A stretch of DNA of 64,000 bases from G963677325 sp963810555 (GCA_963810555.1 CAWENX010000009.1:1-64000); one strand, 5' to 3'; positions 9,670 through 19,213 are shown, counted from the stretch's first letter. Numbers and translations are program-made. The notes: generated from the letters alone by a model not told the origin.

Positions 9670-9687
9670 TTTAACTAAATGGTTAAA
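9670..9687. promoter_or_regulatory. Probable TetR operator, downstream copy
   Basis: Second TTTAAC-N6-GTTAAA palindrome, five bases before the tetR ATG at 9693 and just downstream of the -7 box. The position suits autorepression. Confidence 0.65.
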
Positions 9688-9692
9688 ACAAA

Positions 9693-10292
9693 ATGACAAG
9701 TACAACAGAAGAAAAAATTTATGAAGCAGCCCGTAAAGTATTCATTTCAAAAGGTATGGAAGGGGCCAGAATGCAGGAGATTGCCGACGAAGCTGGTATG
9801 AATAAGGCATTGCTTCATTATTATTTCCGCAGTAAGGACAATCTCTTCAAAGCTGTATTTAGAGACATATTCACAAAGTTCTTCGATAAAGTGAGATATT
9901 CCTTATTCTCAGATGCACCGGCAAAAGAAAAACTGATTGTTTTTACCGACAATTATATAGACATGATTCAGGCTAATCCCTATGTTCCGCTGTTTATCAT
10001 CAATGAGATCAACCGCGATCCCATGGTTCTGAAAACTCTTATGTTTGAATCAGGCGTAGAACCGGAGAAGTTGCTTGAATTGTTTGTAAATCTGCAACAT
10101 GATAACAAATCCACAAAATACGATCCACGGCATATTGTAGTAAGTATTATCGGGATTTTAATCTTTCCATTTGCCGCCCGGCCTCTGTTGCAAATTATTT
10201 ATTTTAACGATGACTCCGAAGAATATGATCACTTTCTGGCAGAAAGGAAAGAAATAGTTAAGAATATCATATTAAAAATATTAGATCTATGA
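9693..10292 (+). CDS. TetR/AcrR-family repressor of the efflux operon
   Basis: 199-residue DNA-binding regulator. The N-terminal helix-turn-helix is visible in the block ARMQEIADEAGMNKALLHYY followed by FRSKDNLF (about residues 25-55), as in AcrR-type proteins. The C-terminal ligand-binding helices are variable. It is first in the operon and overlaps the TolC-type gene by four bases (ATGA), so the two are translationally coupled. By analogy to CecR at the ybhGFSR locus it probably senses a drug or metabolite and represses its own operon through the palindromes at 9608 and 9670. Confidence 0.9.
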   Translation: MTSTTEEKIYEAARKVFISKGMEGARMQEIADEAGMNKALLHYYFRSKDNLFKAVFRDIFTKFFDKVRYSLFSDAPAKEKLIVFTDNYIDMIQANPYVPLFIINEINRDPMVLKTLMFESGVEPEKLLELFVNLQHDNKSTKYDPRHIVVSIIGILIFPFAARPLLQIIYFNDDSEEYDHFLAERKEIVKNIILKILDL

Positions 10293-11572
10293 GAAAACTG
10301 ACTTCATTACTACTTTTCACCTTTGCCTTTCTTTGGGCTTCCGGCCAGGAGCTGAGTCTGGACAGTTGTCAGTCATGGGCCAGAAAAAATCACCCTCTAT
10401 TAAGGCAGGAAGGTATAATTGACGAAATATCCCAACTGCACCAGCAAAATATTCAGTCGTTAAACCTACCCCAATTTGATCTGACAGTAAAGGGATCATG
10501 GCAATCAGATGTTACAAAGGTCACTCTTGCAATTCCCGGATTTGCCGGCCCTGAACCTCTTGCCAAAGATCAGTACAGGGCTTATCTCGATATAAAACAA
10601 AAACTTTATGACGGAGGGATGGTTAAGAAGCAGGAAGAACTGGAGGAAGCCAGGCGCCAGGTTTCAAGACAGGAAACAGAAACAGAATTATATAAGATAA
10701 AAGAAACTGTCAATACTCTCTATTTTAACGCTTTGCTGGTACAGGAAAATCTGAAGATAGTGAATCTGAAAAATGAAACACTTGATGCCGATATTAAGAA
10801 TGTAAGCTCTGCAGTTAATAACGGTGTTGTTCTTCCAAATCAACTCGATCAGTTGAAAGCTGAAAAACTATTAACTGAACAGCAGAAAACCGAATTAAAA
10901 TCATCTTTAAAAACTAATACGGGATTGCTTGAAATTGTGACCGGCAAAAATATATCCGAAGAGACAATTTTCTCCCTTCCTGCTGTCCTGACAGCTACAG
11001 GGAATCCTGAGCCGGAGCAGAAAATCAACAGACCCGAAATCGAACTCTTTGCCTTACAGAAATCACAACTGGACAAAAACCGCGAAATCCTTAAGGCATC
11101 AAGAATACCCTACGTTTATGCATTCGGTCAGGCCGGATATGGCCGTCCGGGCTTAAATATGCTGAACAACAATCTGGCAGATTGGTATATGGTTGGTGCA
11201 GGATTATCATGGAATGTTTTTGATTGGCACAAATCACAACACGACAGGGCAGCTTTGAATTTGCAGAAAGAGATAATCAATACAAATCTTGACAATTTCA
11301 ATCGCTCAGTGAATATGTCATTAACCCGCGAACAGGACAATTTCGTAAAACTTAAAACATTAATCAGCAGTGATGAACAGTTGGTCAAAATAAAAGAACA
11401 AATTGCAGGAAGGTCTGAAGCTGCCCTTAAATCCGGCACGATTACCTCGGCCGATTACTTACGTGATTTGAATGCTTCTCTTCAGGCTCAGGCAAATATG
11501 GAAACAAGAAAAATACTGCTTTCACAATCATCAGTAAATTACCAGACAATCAAAGGCAAAACGGCTCCGTAA
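10289..11572 (+). CDS. TolC-family outer-membrane efflux channel
   Basis: 427-residue outer-membrane factor: trimeric beta-barrel plus periplasmic helical tunnel that lets the ABC pump export across the outer membrane. The signal peptide is MRKLTSLLLFTFAFLWASGQ. The mature protein begins with the TolC-like LSLDSCQSWARKNHPLL and contains two long helical halves (for example YDGGMVKKQEELEEARRQ). The second half has WNVFDWHKSQ, the usual aromatic-rich barrel strand. It is coupled to tetR by ATGA overlap. A heptamer array starts eight bases after its stop. Confidence 0.9.
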   Translation: MRKLTSLLLFTFAFLWASGQELSLDSCQSWARKNHPLLRQEGIIDEISQLHQQNIQSLNLPQFDLTVKGSWQSDVTKVTLAIPGFAGPEPLAKDQYRAYLDIKQKLYDGGMVKKQEELEEARRQVSRQETETELYKIKETVNTLYFNALLVQENLKIVNLKNETLDADIKNVSSAVNNGVVLPNQLDQLKAEKLLTEQQKTELKSSLKTNTGLLEIVTGKNISEETIFSLPAVLTATGNPEPEQKINRPEIELFALQKSQLDKNREILKASRIPYVYAFGQAGYGRPGLNMLNNNLADWYMVGAGLSWNVFDWHKSQHDRAALNLQKEIINTNLDNFNRSVNMSLTREQDNFVKLKTLISSDEQLVKIKEQIAGRSEAALKSGTITSADYLRDLNASLQAQANMETRKILLSQSSVNYQTIKGKTAP

Positions 11573-11580
11573 AATCATAT

Positions 11581-11604
11581 TTCTTAATTCTTAATTCTTA
11601 ATTA
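11581..11604. repeat. Heptamer array (TTCTTAA)3
   Basis: Three exact seven-base units directly after the TolC-type stop codon. One of many arrays with a seven-base period in this window. Confidence 0.8.
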
Positions 11605-11623
11605 AATAATAACGACTCCGGAA

Positions 11624-12499
11624 ATGAGAACACTTTTTATTTCAGCATTTATAATAGTTCTTGCCTCTTGTTCAAACAGGAATAACGAACCAGATGCATA
11701 CGGTAATTTTGAAACAGATGAGGTAATTATCTCATCGGAAAATAACGGGCAAATACTTGAAACTTCATTTCACGAAGGAGACAAAGTCAGGGAAGGCGAA
11801 GTCATGGCTGTAATCGATACGATAAATCCTGTTCTTCAGATAAATCAGCTTGCTGCCCAAAGGAAAGCTGTTTTGTCGCAAAGAGCACAGATGACGGCAC
11901 AAATTGCAGTTTCTGAACAACAGATTATCAATACCCGAAAGAATCAGGTAAGAATAAAAAATATGCTTGCTGAAGGGGCATCCACTCCTCAACAAATGGA
12001 TGATATTAATGGACAAATAGACCTTTTTGAAAAACAGAAGAAAACTTATATCGCTCAGATAGAGGCTATTGATAAAAATGCATCCGCTGTGGAAGCCCAG
12101 ATTGCCGTAATCAATGAGGAGTTGAAAAAAGCAATTGTCAAAGCTCCTTTATCGGGTATTATACTTGAAAAGTACGCCCAGACCGGCGAGTTGGCTGTAC
12201 CCGGAAAACCATTATACAAAATGGCAAATATCGATAGCCTTATTCTCAGAATATATATCAGTGAACCTCAACTCTCCCAGGTTAAACTTGGCAACAAGGT
12301 CAGAGTGATGATTGATGTACCCGGAGGAGTCAGAGAATTTCCGGGAATAGTCGAGTGGGTATCATCAGAGGCGGAATTTACACCCAAAATTATTCAGACG
12401 CGTGAGGAAAGGGTAAAACTCGTATATGCCGTAAAAGTAAGAGTCCCGAATGACGGATCCCTGAAAATAGGAATGCCCGGAGATGTAAAATTTGAATAA
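11624..12499 (+). CDS. HlyD/YbhG-type membrane-fusion lipoprotein
   Basis: 291-residue periplasmic adaptor that joins the ABC-2 pump to the TolC-type channel. The N terminus is a lipoprotein signal with lipobox LASC (Cys16). Then come half of a biotinyl-lipoyl domain (SSENNGQILETSFHEGDKV), a long coiled coil (about 65-150), the second lipoyl half (VKAPLSGIILEKYAQTGE) and beta-barrel strands ending VRVPNDGSLKIGMPGDVK. Length and order match YbhG-type adaptors. It sits between the channel and the ATPases in one operon. Confidence 0.9.
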   Translation: MRTLFISAFIIVLASCSNRNNEPDAYGNFETDEVIISSENNGQILETSFHEGDKVREGEVMAVIDTINPVLQINQLAAQRKAVLSQRAQMTAQIAVSEQQIINTRKNQVRIKNMLAEGASTPQQMDDINGQIDLFEKQKKTYIAQIEAIDKNASAVEAQIAVINEELKKAIVKAPLSGIILEKYAQTGELAVPGKPLYKMANIDSLILRIYISEPQLSQVKLGNKVRVMIDVPGGVREFPGIVEWVSSEAEFTPKIIQTREERVKLVYAVKVRVPNDGSLKIGMPGDVKFE

Positions 12500-12509
12500 C
12501 TCACTGTTC

Positions 12510-12529
12510 AGACGTGGCGTGCCGCGTCT
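12510..12529. repeat. Dispersed short hairpin, copy 2
   Basis: AGACGTGGCGTGCCGCGTCT, a near-perfect palindrome in the gap between the adaptor and the first ATPase, followed by two TACTGAT heptamers. Same family as 27187-27206 and 44239-44258. Confidence 0.65.
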
Positions 12530-12546
12530 CTACTGATTACTGATTT

Positions 12547-13467
12547 ATGATCATTGTTAAAGACATTCATAAGAAATTCGTTGAAACTGTAGCCCTGAAA
12601 AAGGTCAGCTTTTCTGTAGATGAAGGTGAACTGTTTGGTTTGATAGGGCCGGACGGTGCAGGAAAATCCACTATCATGCGCATATTGATGTCTCTTCTTC
12701 TTCCGGACAGCGGTTCAGCGACAATCAACGGATTAGATGCTGTAAAGGATTATAAGAAAATAAGGCTTATTACAGGATATATGCCTGGCCGTTTTTCTCT
12801 CTATCAGGACCTTACCGTGGAAGAAAATCTGAAATTCTTCGCCGCCGTCTTTGGTACTACAATCGAAGAAAACTATTATCTGATCAAAGATATATACCGC
12901 TTGCTGGAACCCTTTAAAAACCGACGTGCTGGCAAACTTTCCGGAGGCATGAAACAGAAGCTTGCTCTTTCATGTGCATTGATACATAAACCTGAAATAC
13001 TGATACTCGATGAACCGACCACCGGAGTCGATGCAGTATCGCGAAAAGAGTTCTGGGAAATGCTGAAGCGCCTGAAAAGCATGGGGATAACCATACTCGT
13101 TTCAACTTCGTACATGGATGAAGCGACACTGTGCGACAGAATAGCCCTGATTCAGGAAGGGAATATATTATCAGTGGAAACGCCGGAGCAAATGTCTTCG
13201 TCTTTTCCTGAAGACATTTGGATCATCCGCTCCCCGAAAATTTACCGCACCTCAACAGTTCTTGACAATCTTCCATCATTAATATCTGTAAACAGTTTCG
13301 GACAGGTGCTCCATCTTGTCACTAAGAAAGGAACACACACATCGGATTCAATACAACAATTTCTTTCCCTGCACGATAGCAAAGATGTATCTGTCGGGAA
13401 GGCAGAGGCAACTGTTGAAGATGTTTTTATTCTTTTAATGAAAAAACAGAAAACTGAATCATTATGA
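12547..13467 (+). CDS. ABC transporter ATPase (YbhF N-terminal-half-like)
   Basis: 306-residue ATPase of an ABC-2 exporter. Walker A GPDGAGKST (about 35-43), a Q-loop region replaced by GYMPGRFSLYQDL, signature LSGGMKQKLAL, Walker B LILDEPTTGVD and the switch region with S in VSTSYMDEA, where most ABC proteins have His. The following ATPase has the normal His in TTHYMDEA. In E. coli YbhF both domains are in one chain; here they are separate genes overlapping by four bases. The C-terminal 80 residues are an extra domain of uncertain role. Confidence 0.9.
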   Translation: MIIVKDIHKKFVETVALKKVSFSVDEGELFGLIGPDGAGKSTIMRILMSLLLPDSGSATINGLDAVKDYKKIRLITGYMPGRFSLYQDLTVEENLKFFAAVFGTTIEENYYLIKDIYRLLEPFKNRRAGKLSGGMKQKLALSCALIHKPEILILDEPTTGVDAVSRKEFWEMLKRLKSMGITILVSTSYMDEATLCDRIALIQEGNILSVETPEQMSSSFPEDIWIIRSPKIYRTSTVLDNLPSLISVNSFGQVLHLVTKKGTHTSDSIQQFLSLHDSKDVSVGKAEATVEDVFILLMKKQKTESL

Positions 13468-14189
13468 CCGGAGAGCCGATTATTACTGTAAAGAACATGG
13501 TGAAGAAGTTCGGAACTTTTACTGCTAACGATAATCTCACCTTTGAAGTTTATAAAGGAGAAATATTTGGTTTTCTTGGTGCAAACGGAGCAGGTAAAAC
13601 GACAGCCATCCGCATTCTTTGCGGCCTTTCTGTTCCTACTGCAGGTGAAATGAAAGTGGCTGGATACGATGTATATACTCAAACGGAATTGATCAAGAAA
13701 AATATCGGGTACATGAGCCAGAAATTTTCTCTTTATGAAGATCTTACTGTATATGAAAACATCCGTTTTTATGGCAGCGTTTACTCTATGAAAGTAGACG
13801 AACGCAAGGCAAGAACCGAGGAGATGCTTGACCGCCTTGGACTGACAGCTTACAGGAACCGCAAAATCGGTAACCTGCCGCTTGGATGGAAACAAAGGCT
13901 TGCCTTTTCAGTCGCAGTACTGCACAAACCTAAAATCGTCTTTCTCGATGAACCGACAGGCGGAGTCGATCCAGTCACCCGCAGGCAGTTTTGGAACCTT
14001 ATTTATGAAGCAGTTGAAAGAGGAATAACCGTTTTTGTTACAACCCATTACATGGATGAAGCCGAATACTGCGACCGGGTTTCAATTATGGCAGAAGGAC
14101 GGATCGAAGCCCTGGATACTCCGGAAAATCTGAAAATCCGATATAATGCCGCAAATATGGATGAAGTATTTTTAAAAATTGCCCGATGA
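13464..14189 (+). CDS. ABC transporter ATPase (YbhF C-terminal-half-like)
   Basis: 241 residues. Walker A GANGAGKTT, Q-loop in GYMSQKFSLYEDL, Walker B IVFLDEPTGGVDP and switch His in TTHYMDEA. The signature is LPLGWKQRLAF rather than LSGGxxQR, a substitution typical of this ABC-2 subgroup. With its neighbour having a canonical signature but no switch His, the pair looks like a heterodimer with one competent ATP site. It overlaps both neighbours by four bases, so expression is tightly coupled. Confidence 0.92.
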   Translation: MTGEPIITVKNMVKKFGTFTANDNLTFEVYKGEIFGFLGANGAGKTTAIRILCGLSVPTAGEMKVAGYDVYTQTELIKKNIGYMSQKFSLYEDLTVYENIRFYGSVYSMKVDERKARTEEMLDRLGLTAYRNRKIGNLPLGWKQRLAFSVAVLHKPKIVFLDEPTGGVDPVTRRQFWNLIYEAVERGITVFVTTHYMDEAEYCDRVSIMAEGRIEALDTPENLKIRYNAANMDEVFLKIAR

Positions 14190-15292
14190 ACAGATTCTTT
14201 GCATTCCTCAGGAAAGAATTTTATCACATTTTCCGTGATCCGCGTACGCTGATCATTCTCTTCGGTATACCCATTGCCCAGTTAATGTTGTTCGGATACG
14301 TGATGACAAACGAAGTCCGTAATGTTAAGATCGCAATTACGGATTATTCAAAAGACGACCTGAGCTTACGCCTGAGCCAGAAAATATTGTCCTCCGGATT
14401 TTTTCAGCTGGCAGCTGAACCATCAAACGAAAATGAATATGTACACCTCTTCCGGGCCAATAAAATAAATGAAGTTATTGTATTTGGACCTGATTTCGCC
14501 AAAAATCTCATAAAGGAAGGCAAAGCAGATATTCAGCTCATCGCGGATGCTTCAGATCCCAACACTGCTCAGTTGATTGTCAATTATACAACCGCCATCA
14601 CAAATGATTTTGTCCGGTCAGAGTTCGTACAGACTCAGTCTCCTCCCGGCATCAATATTAAGGTCCGGATGATGTTCAATGAAGATATGCTCGATGCTTT
14701 CAATTTTATTCCCGGTCTGATAGCTGTCATACTCATGCTTATCTCAGCCATGATGACTGCTATTACCATAGCGCGCGAAAAAGAAAGCGGCACGATGGAA
14801 ATTCTTCTGGCCTCCCCTCTCCGCCCCTTTCAGATCGTGATCGGCAAGGTTGTACCCTATATGATTCTTTCCATTGTTAATGCTTTGATGGTGGTGGGAT
14901 TGGGAGTATTTGTCTTTAAGGTTCCTATAGTGGGAAGCTTTGTTTTACTCTTTGGCGAAATTCTTCTATATATCTTTCTTGCTCTCACCCTGGGAATAAT
15001 GATTTCAACTTTTGTTGACAATCAGTTATCCGCCCTTGCTATTTCAGGTTTTGCCCTGATGATGCCGAGTATATTGCTGTCCGGTTTTATTTTTCCCATC
15101 AAAAACATGCCTGTTCCCTTGCAGATTCTTGCCAATTTCATGCCCCCGCGGTGGTTCATCGAAATAAACCGGATAGTCATGCTCAAAGGAGGAGGATTGG
15201 ACACAGTTCTGCCAAACACGCTGATTCTGATAGCAATGTCAGTCCTTTGCATACTCATAAGTATCCGTAAATTTAAAATCCGCCTCGAATGA
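14186..15292 (+). CDS. ABC-2 permease (YbhS-like)
   Basis: 368-residue inner-membrane subunit. One membrane segment near the N terminus (about 22-42) is followed by a large periplasmic domain (about 45-170). Five further segments follow, from GLIAVILMLISAMMTAITIA onward, with the conserved cytoplasmic EKESGTMEILLASPL elbow. The C-terminal segment ends in a basic KFKIRLE tail. It pairs with the second permease. A heptamer array begins four bases after the stop. Confidence 0.92.
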   Translation: MNRFFAFLRKEFYHIFRDPRTLIILFGIPIAQLMLFGYVMTNEVRNVKIAITDYSKDDLSLRLSQKILSSGFFQLAAEPSNENEYVHLFRANKINEVIVFGPDFAKNLIKEGKADIQLIADASDPNTAQLIVNYTTAITNDFVRSEFVQTQSPPGINIKVRMMFNEDMLDAFNFIPGLIAVILMLISAMMTAITIAREKESGTMEILLASPLRPFQIVIGKVVPYMILSIVNALMVVGLGVFVFKVPIVGSFVLLFGEILLYIFLALTLGIMISTFVDNQLSALAISGFALMMPSILLSGFIFPIKNMPVPLQILANFMPPRWFIEINRIVMLKGGGLDTVLPNTLILIAMSVLCILISIRKFKIRLE

Positions 15293-15295
15293 CAT

Positions 15296-15392
15296 CTGAC
15301 CAATGACTAATGACTAATGACTAATTACCAATGACTGATAACTAATGACTATCGAATGACTATTGAATGACTATTGAATGACAATTGAATAA
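15296..15392. repeat. Heptamer-type array (CTAATGA family)
   Basis: Exact AATGACT units give way to longer AATGACTATTG-type units. It fills the whole gap between the two permease genes. Confidence 0.75.
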
Positions 15393-15397
15393 CTATC

Positions 15398-16513
15398 ATG
15401 CGCACGCTGCTTTACATACTTCAAAAAGAGTTTATCCAGATTTTCCGCAACAGGTCAATGCTTCCGGTCATTTTTGTGATGCCTCTTTTCCAGATGCTGA
15501 TACTCGTTTTTGCGGCCACTAATGAGCTTACCCGTGTGGATCTTGCAGTTGTTGATTATGATCATTCTCCTTCTTCCCGCAAACTCATTTCTGAGATTTC
15601 CGGTAATCCTTTCTTTAAAGTCAGATTGACCCCCAATGGCACTCAGGAAGCGGAAGATATGCTCATACGCGATAAGGTCGACCTTGCTCTTGTTATTCCG
15701 CATGATTTTGACAAGGATCTGGGAACCCAAAACAAAAGCCAGGTCCAGGTACTGGTCGATGCGGTCAATGGCAGTGCCGCGCAGCTTTCTTTCGGATACC
15801 TCTCAAATGTAATCGGAACTTATACCAAAGGAGTTCTGGTCAAAATGTCAAATCCCGGCCAGCAACCCCAAAATGATATTGGGATCAGGTATTCTTACTG
15901 GTTCAATCCGCAGCTTATATACAAATATTATATGGCTCCGGGCATTCTTGTCATTCTTATAACGGTGATCGGGATAATGCTCGGAGGAATGAACCTTGTG
16001 AGGGAAAAGGAATTGGGAACCGTTGAGCAGATAAACGTCACTCCCATCCAAAAATGGCAGTTCATTGCCGGTAAACTTCTTCCTTTTCTTCTGATCGGCC
16101 TCTTCGACCTGGCCTTCGGATTATTGGTAGCTAAACTGGCATTCAGTATACCCATCCGGGGAAGCTTGGTTCTTTTGTTCTCAATGGCAGCTATTTATCT
16201 GTTTCTGGTGCTCTCAATCGGACTGTTTATTTCTACCATCAGCGATACACAACAGCAGGCCACATTCACTGTATTCTTTATATTGGTAGTCTTCATCCTT
16301 ATGAGCGGACTCTTCACTCCGGTCGAAAGTATGCCCGGCTGGGCACAAAAACTGGATTACGTAAATCCCCTCTATTATTTTGTAAAAATCATGCGCAGCG
16401 TGATTCTAAAAGGCTCAGGAATATCAGGAATATTCAGGGAATTTACAGCTATGTCGTGTTATGCATTGATAATGTTTGGACTGGCTGTCTTCAGGTACAG
16501 AAAAACATCCTGA
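15398..16513 (+). CDS. ABC-2 permease (YbhR-like)
   Basis: 371-residue partner permease. Same layout as the preceding gene: an N-terminal membrane segment (about 20-40) with QIFRNRSMLPVIF before it, a periplasmic domain, then five membrane segments with the cytoplasmic REKELGTVEQINVTPI elbow and a late MSGLFTPVESMPGWAQ loop. Last gene of the operon; a long hairpin follows 35 bases downstream. The substrate is unknown, and drug or lipid export is inferred from the Ybh analogy. Confidence 0.92.
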   Translation: MRTLLYILQKEFIQIFRNRSMLPVIFVMPLFQMLILVFAATNELTRVDLAVVDYDHSPSSRKLISEISGNPFFKVRLTPNGTQEAEDMLIRDKVDLALVIPHDFDKDLGTQNKSQVQVLVDAVNGSAAQLSFGYLSNVIGTYTKGVLVKMSNPGQQPQNDIGIRYSYWFNPQLIYKYYMAPGILVILITVIGIMLGGMNLVREKELGTVEQINVTPIQKWQFIAGKLLPFLLIGLFDLAFGLLVAKLAFSIPIRGSLVLLFSMAAIYLFLVLSIGLFISTISDTQQQATFTVFFILVVFILMSGLFTPVESMPGWAQKLDYVNPLYYFVKIMRSVILKGSGISGIFREFTAMSCYALIMFGLAVFRYRKTS

Positions 16514-16548
16514 GGTATTGCAATTTCTTTTTACCCGGATTCCTCTTT

Positions 16549-16585
16549 TTAAACCTGACAGGTTTTGAAAACCCGTCAGGTTTAA
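16549..16585. terminator. Long hairpin after the efflux operon
   Basis: Arms at 16549-16566 and 16568-16585 pair at 17 of 18 positions around a one-base centre (TTAAACCTGACAGGTTTT and its near complement). It follows the operon and may end transcription. Palindromes with this ACCTGACAGGT core are also familiar dispersed repeats in Bacteroidota genomes. Confidence 0.55.
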
Positions 16586-16873
16586 AAAATATGTTCCAAA
16601 CATTTACTTAACAATATATTACAAATTCTATCGCCGTGTTTGCTCCGTGTTAAGTCCGTGTTAAGTCCGTATTTGCCAAAAGCGCCCTTGTAATCATAAT
16701 TTAGAAAATTATTAGGCAGGCTTTCTGAGGATTTCGTATCATAATATTTGTAATATTTGTGATTTTAATCCGGAATTGTCCCGGGCATGCGGGAACGGAT
16801 ATAAAATAGGATTGCAGAAACCAAAAATTTTACGTCCGCTTTTAGGACACCCTCACAAATCATATTTAATTGT
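16586..16873. other. Intergenic with 11-base repeats
   Basis: Contains about two and a half CCGTGTTAAGT units near 16635-16670. No gene is visible. Confidence 0.5.
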
Positions 16874-16909
16874 CAAAAAAATCCCGCCTTTACGCAATCA
16901 GGCGGGATT
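16874..16909 (-). terminator. Intrinsic terminator, minus strand
   Basis: AATCCCGCCT (16880-16889) pairs with AGGCGGGATT (16900-16909). On the minus strand a run of T follows. It lies 59 bases past the stop of the 16968-17469 gene. Confidence 0.8.
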
Positions 16910-16967
16910 CACAAACTTACAGGTATTACTGCAACTGTTTCAACCAAAAGAATAAATCAATACATGT

Positions 16968-17469
16968 TTAATCAAGAAGGTCAGGCCTTTCAAAAAGGGC
17001 TGGATAATAGCTCGCTATCAAACCCAGCGCTGATCCGATTTCCAGGTTGCCTCCCGATATTGTTGCCTGTTTTGCAAAATTTTCACCGGATAAAAACCGG
17101 TCATTTAAGATCGGGTCATATTCTCTGAATTTACCATTCACCAATTTGACGCCAAAAGCCGATTTATCGCATACATATCTTACTTCGAGATTCTTTGAAC
17201 GAACGATATAATCACTGCATTTGTCACGTTCATTCAGATAGATCATCACAGGATATGCCGCATTCTTGTAAGTCAGTTCAAAAGTGCGTAATGTAATGCC
17301 GTTGGTCGTCACCGGGGCAATTTCCTTGATCTCGTAATTGCCAAATCTTGTGTTGGAGTTGCCGCTTAGACTGATTGCATTGACCGGATTGTCCGTTCCT
17401 TTGGAAGTTGTTGAAAACAGAAGTGACATCAATCACAATCGATAGGGTGTAGAAAAAGTTGCGTTTCAT
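16968..17469 (-). CDS. Small secreted protein of unknown function, frameshifted
   Basis: I do not recognise the family. The ATG at 17467-17469 begins MKRNFFYTLSIVID, a likely signal peptide, but that frame is lost. The conserved-looking body is in the next frame (SGNSNTRFGNYEIKEIAPV to the C-terminal YYPALFERPDLLD), requiring one frame change near 17410-17430. The mature part would be about 140 residues with two Cys, predicted mostly beta. It is a single-gene unit with its own terminator. Confidence 0.6.
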
Positions 17470-17736
17470 AAAAATAAAGTTTTAAATTATACTATTTGAT
17501 TTCCTCGATTTGCAACTATTAAAGATCAAACTCCGTTCCAAATTCACCACCATTCAGTATAACAAACCATTACACATATTGCACCTGATCCATTATGAAC
17601 GAAAATGAAAATCAGGTGCACGTTTCCGTACAAAAGACAGAAAATATGTTAAGCGCAGGTAAGACGATTATTTGCAAGACAGTTGCAACAACCTTATTCC
17701 ATTAGCCAAAAAACAGATTTAATCAAGGTATTTATC

Positions 17737-17778
17737 CTTATTCCCTTATTTTAAATCCAAATTAAATAAGGGAATAAG
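17737..17778. repeat. Palindrome CTTATTCCCTTA...TAAGGGAATAAG
   Basis: Arms 17737-17754 and 17762-17778 pair with one bulge. The same TTATTCCCTTA core recurs in the repeat copies at 17801 and 26762 and near 27740-27760. Confidence 0.65.
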
Positions 17779-17800
17779 TCCCGCCATATCCCGGGATACA

Positions 17801-17904
17801 GTCCAAACAGAGCAACGGACCCTTATTCCCTTAGTAGCTCGGAATTCCCCCTCCTCCATTCCTTATTCCCTTATTAATGAGCGAATAAGGGAAAATGTTT
17901 TATC
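17801..17904. repeat. Dispersed ~104-bp repeat, copy 1
   Basis: Shares most positions with 26762-26865, including AACGGACCCTTATTCCCTTA and GAATAAGG followed by AAAATGTTT. It carries inverted TTATTCCCTTA / GAATAAGGG arms, so it could fold as a hairpin. No protein-coding content is visible. Confidence 0.65.
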
Positions 17905-17987
17905 TCAGGGTCACTATAGCTGCGGAATCACATAACCTTTATTGTTATCCTATAGCGATGAAATTTTAAAAGATTGAAAAAATCACC

Positions 17988-17995
17988 TACTTTTG
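17988..17995 (+). promoter_or_regulatory. -7 element before tRNA-Ser
   Basis: TACTTTTG matches TAnnTTTG about 40 bases before the tRNA. No clear -33 element. Confidence 0.45.
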
Positions 17996-18035
17996 TGCCT
18001 CACTGAGAAAACCTTCCTAAAAAGGATCAGATAAA

Positions 18036-18395
<360 letters not shown>

Positions 18396-18505
18396 ATCCT
18401 CACTTCGTGTCAGCATGACACTTTCGTTCTGGAGGCTGGGGGAGATAAGGGGCGGCGGAGCCGCCCCTTATCTCCCCACTGTTACGCCCGGGTGTCATTC
18501 CGATA
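18396..18505. repeat. Long-hairpin element, copy 1
   Basis: An 18-bp perfect stem (18439-18456 with 18460-18477, loop GGA) lies inside an outer inverted repeat ATGACAC / GTGTCAT. A second copy at 23388-23500 keeps the stem with a compensatory A-T to T-A swap and two extra G-C pairs. It is directly followed by the 73-bp minisatellite. Confidence 0.8.
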
Positions 18506-18509
18506 CGTA

Positions 18510-19118
18510 GCGAAGCGGAGTGAGGAATCTCTTGCAGCAACCTCAACAAGCACTTCCTATTAAAATCCCTCATTCCTAATAAAGCGAAGCGGAGTGAGGA
18601 ATCTCTTGTAGCAACCTCAACAAGCACTTCCTATAAAATCCGTCATTCCTAATAAAGCGAAGCGGAGTGAGGAATCTCTTGTAGCAACCTCAACAAGCAC
18701 TTCCTATAAAATCCCTCATTCCTAATAAAGCGAAGCGGAGTAAGGAATCTCTTGCAGCAACCTCAACAAACACTTCCTATAAAATCCGTCATTCCGATAC
18801 GTAGCGAAGCGGAGTGAGGAATCTCTTGCAGCAACCTCAACAAGCACTTCCTATAAAATCCCTCATTCCTAATAAAGCGAAGCGGAGTGAGGAATCTCTT
18901 GCAGCAACCTCAACAAGCACTTCCAATAAAATCCCTCATTCCTAATAAAGCGAAGCGGAGTGAGGAATCTCTTGCAGCAACCTCAACAAGCACTTCCTAT
19001 AAAATCCGTCATTCCTAATAAAGCGAAGCGGAGTGAGGAATCTCTTGTAGCAACCTCAACAAGCACTTCCTATAAAATCCCTCATTCCTAATAAAGCGAA
19101 GCGGAATGAGGAATCTCC
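18510..19118. repeat. Minisatellite, nine units of 73-74 bp
   Basis: Units start with GCGAAGCGGAGTGAGGAATC at 18510, 18584, 18657, 18730, 18804, 18877, 18950, 19023 and 19096. Each then has CTCTTG(C/T)AGCAACCTC and CACTTCC(T/A)AT. The last unit is cut short. Copies differ at only a few positions. No coding capacity. A four-unit version is at 23503-23750. Confidence 0.9.
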
Positions 19119-19170
19119 GATGTTCAAAAAAAGCATCTTAATCAATTTCTTAATATATTAACGTATCACC

Positions 19171-19213
19171 AATGATTCTTAATTCGTAATTCGTAATTCG
19201 TAATTCGTAATTT
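19171..19213. repeat. Heptamer array (TAATTCG)n
   Basis: About five units that contain the stop codon of the fucosidase gene. On the minus strand they are read as part of its C terminus (KITNYELRITN). Confidence 0.8.

Noticed and set aside
16621..16690. Possible direct-repeat origin-like region
   Set aside because: Only about two and a half 11-base units, with no DnaA boxes or replication gene.
18510..19118. 73-bp tandem units considered as a CRISPR array or integron attC array
   Set aside because: Units are contiguous with no variable spacers and no cassettes, no attC core sites (GTTRRRY with RYYYAAC), and no cas or integrase gene nearby. It is a minisatellite.
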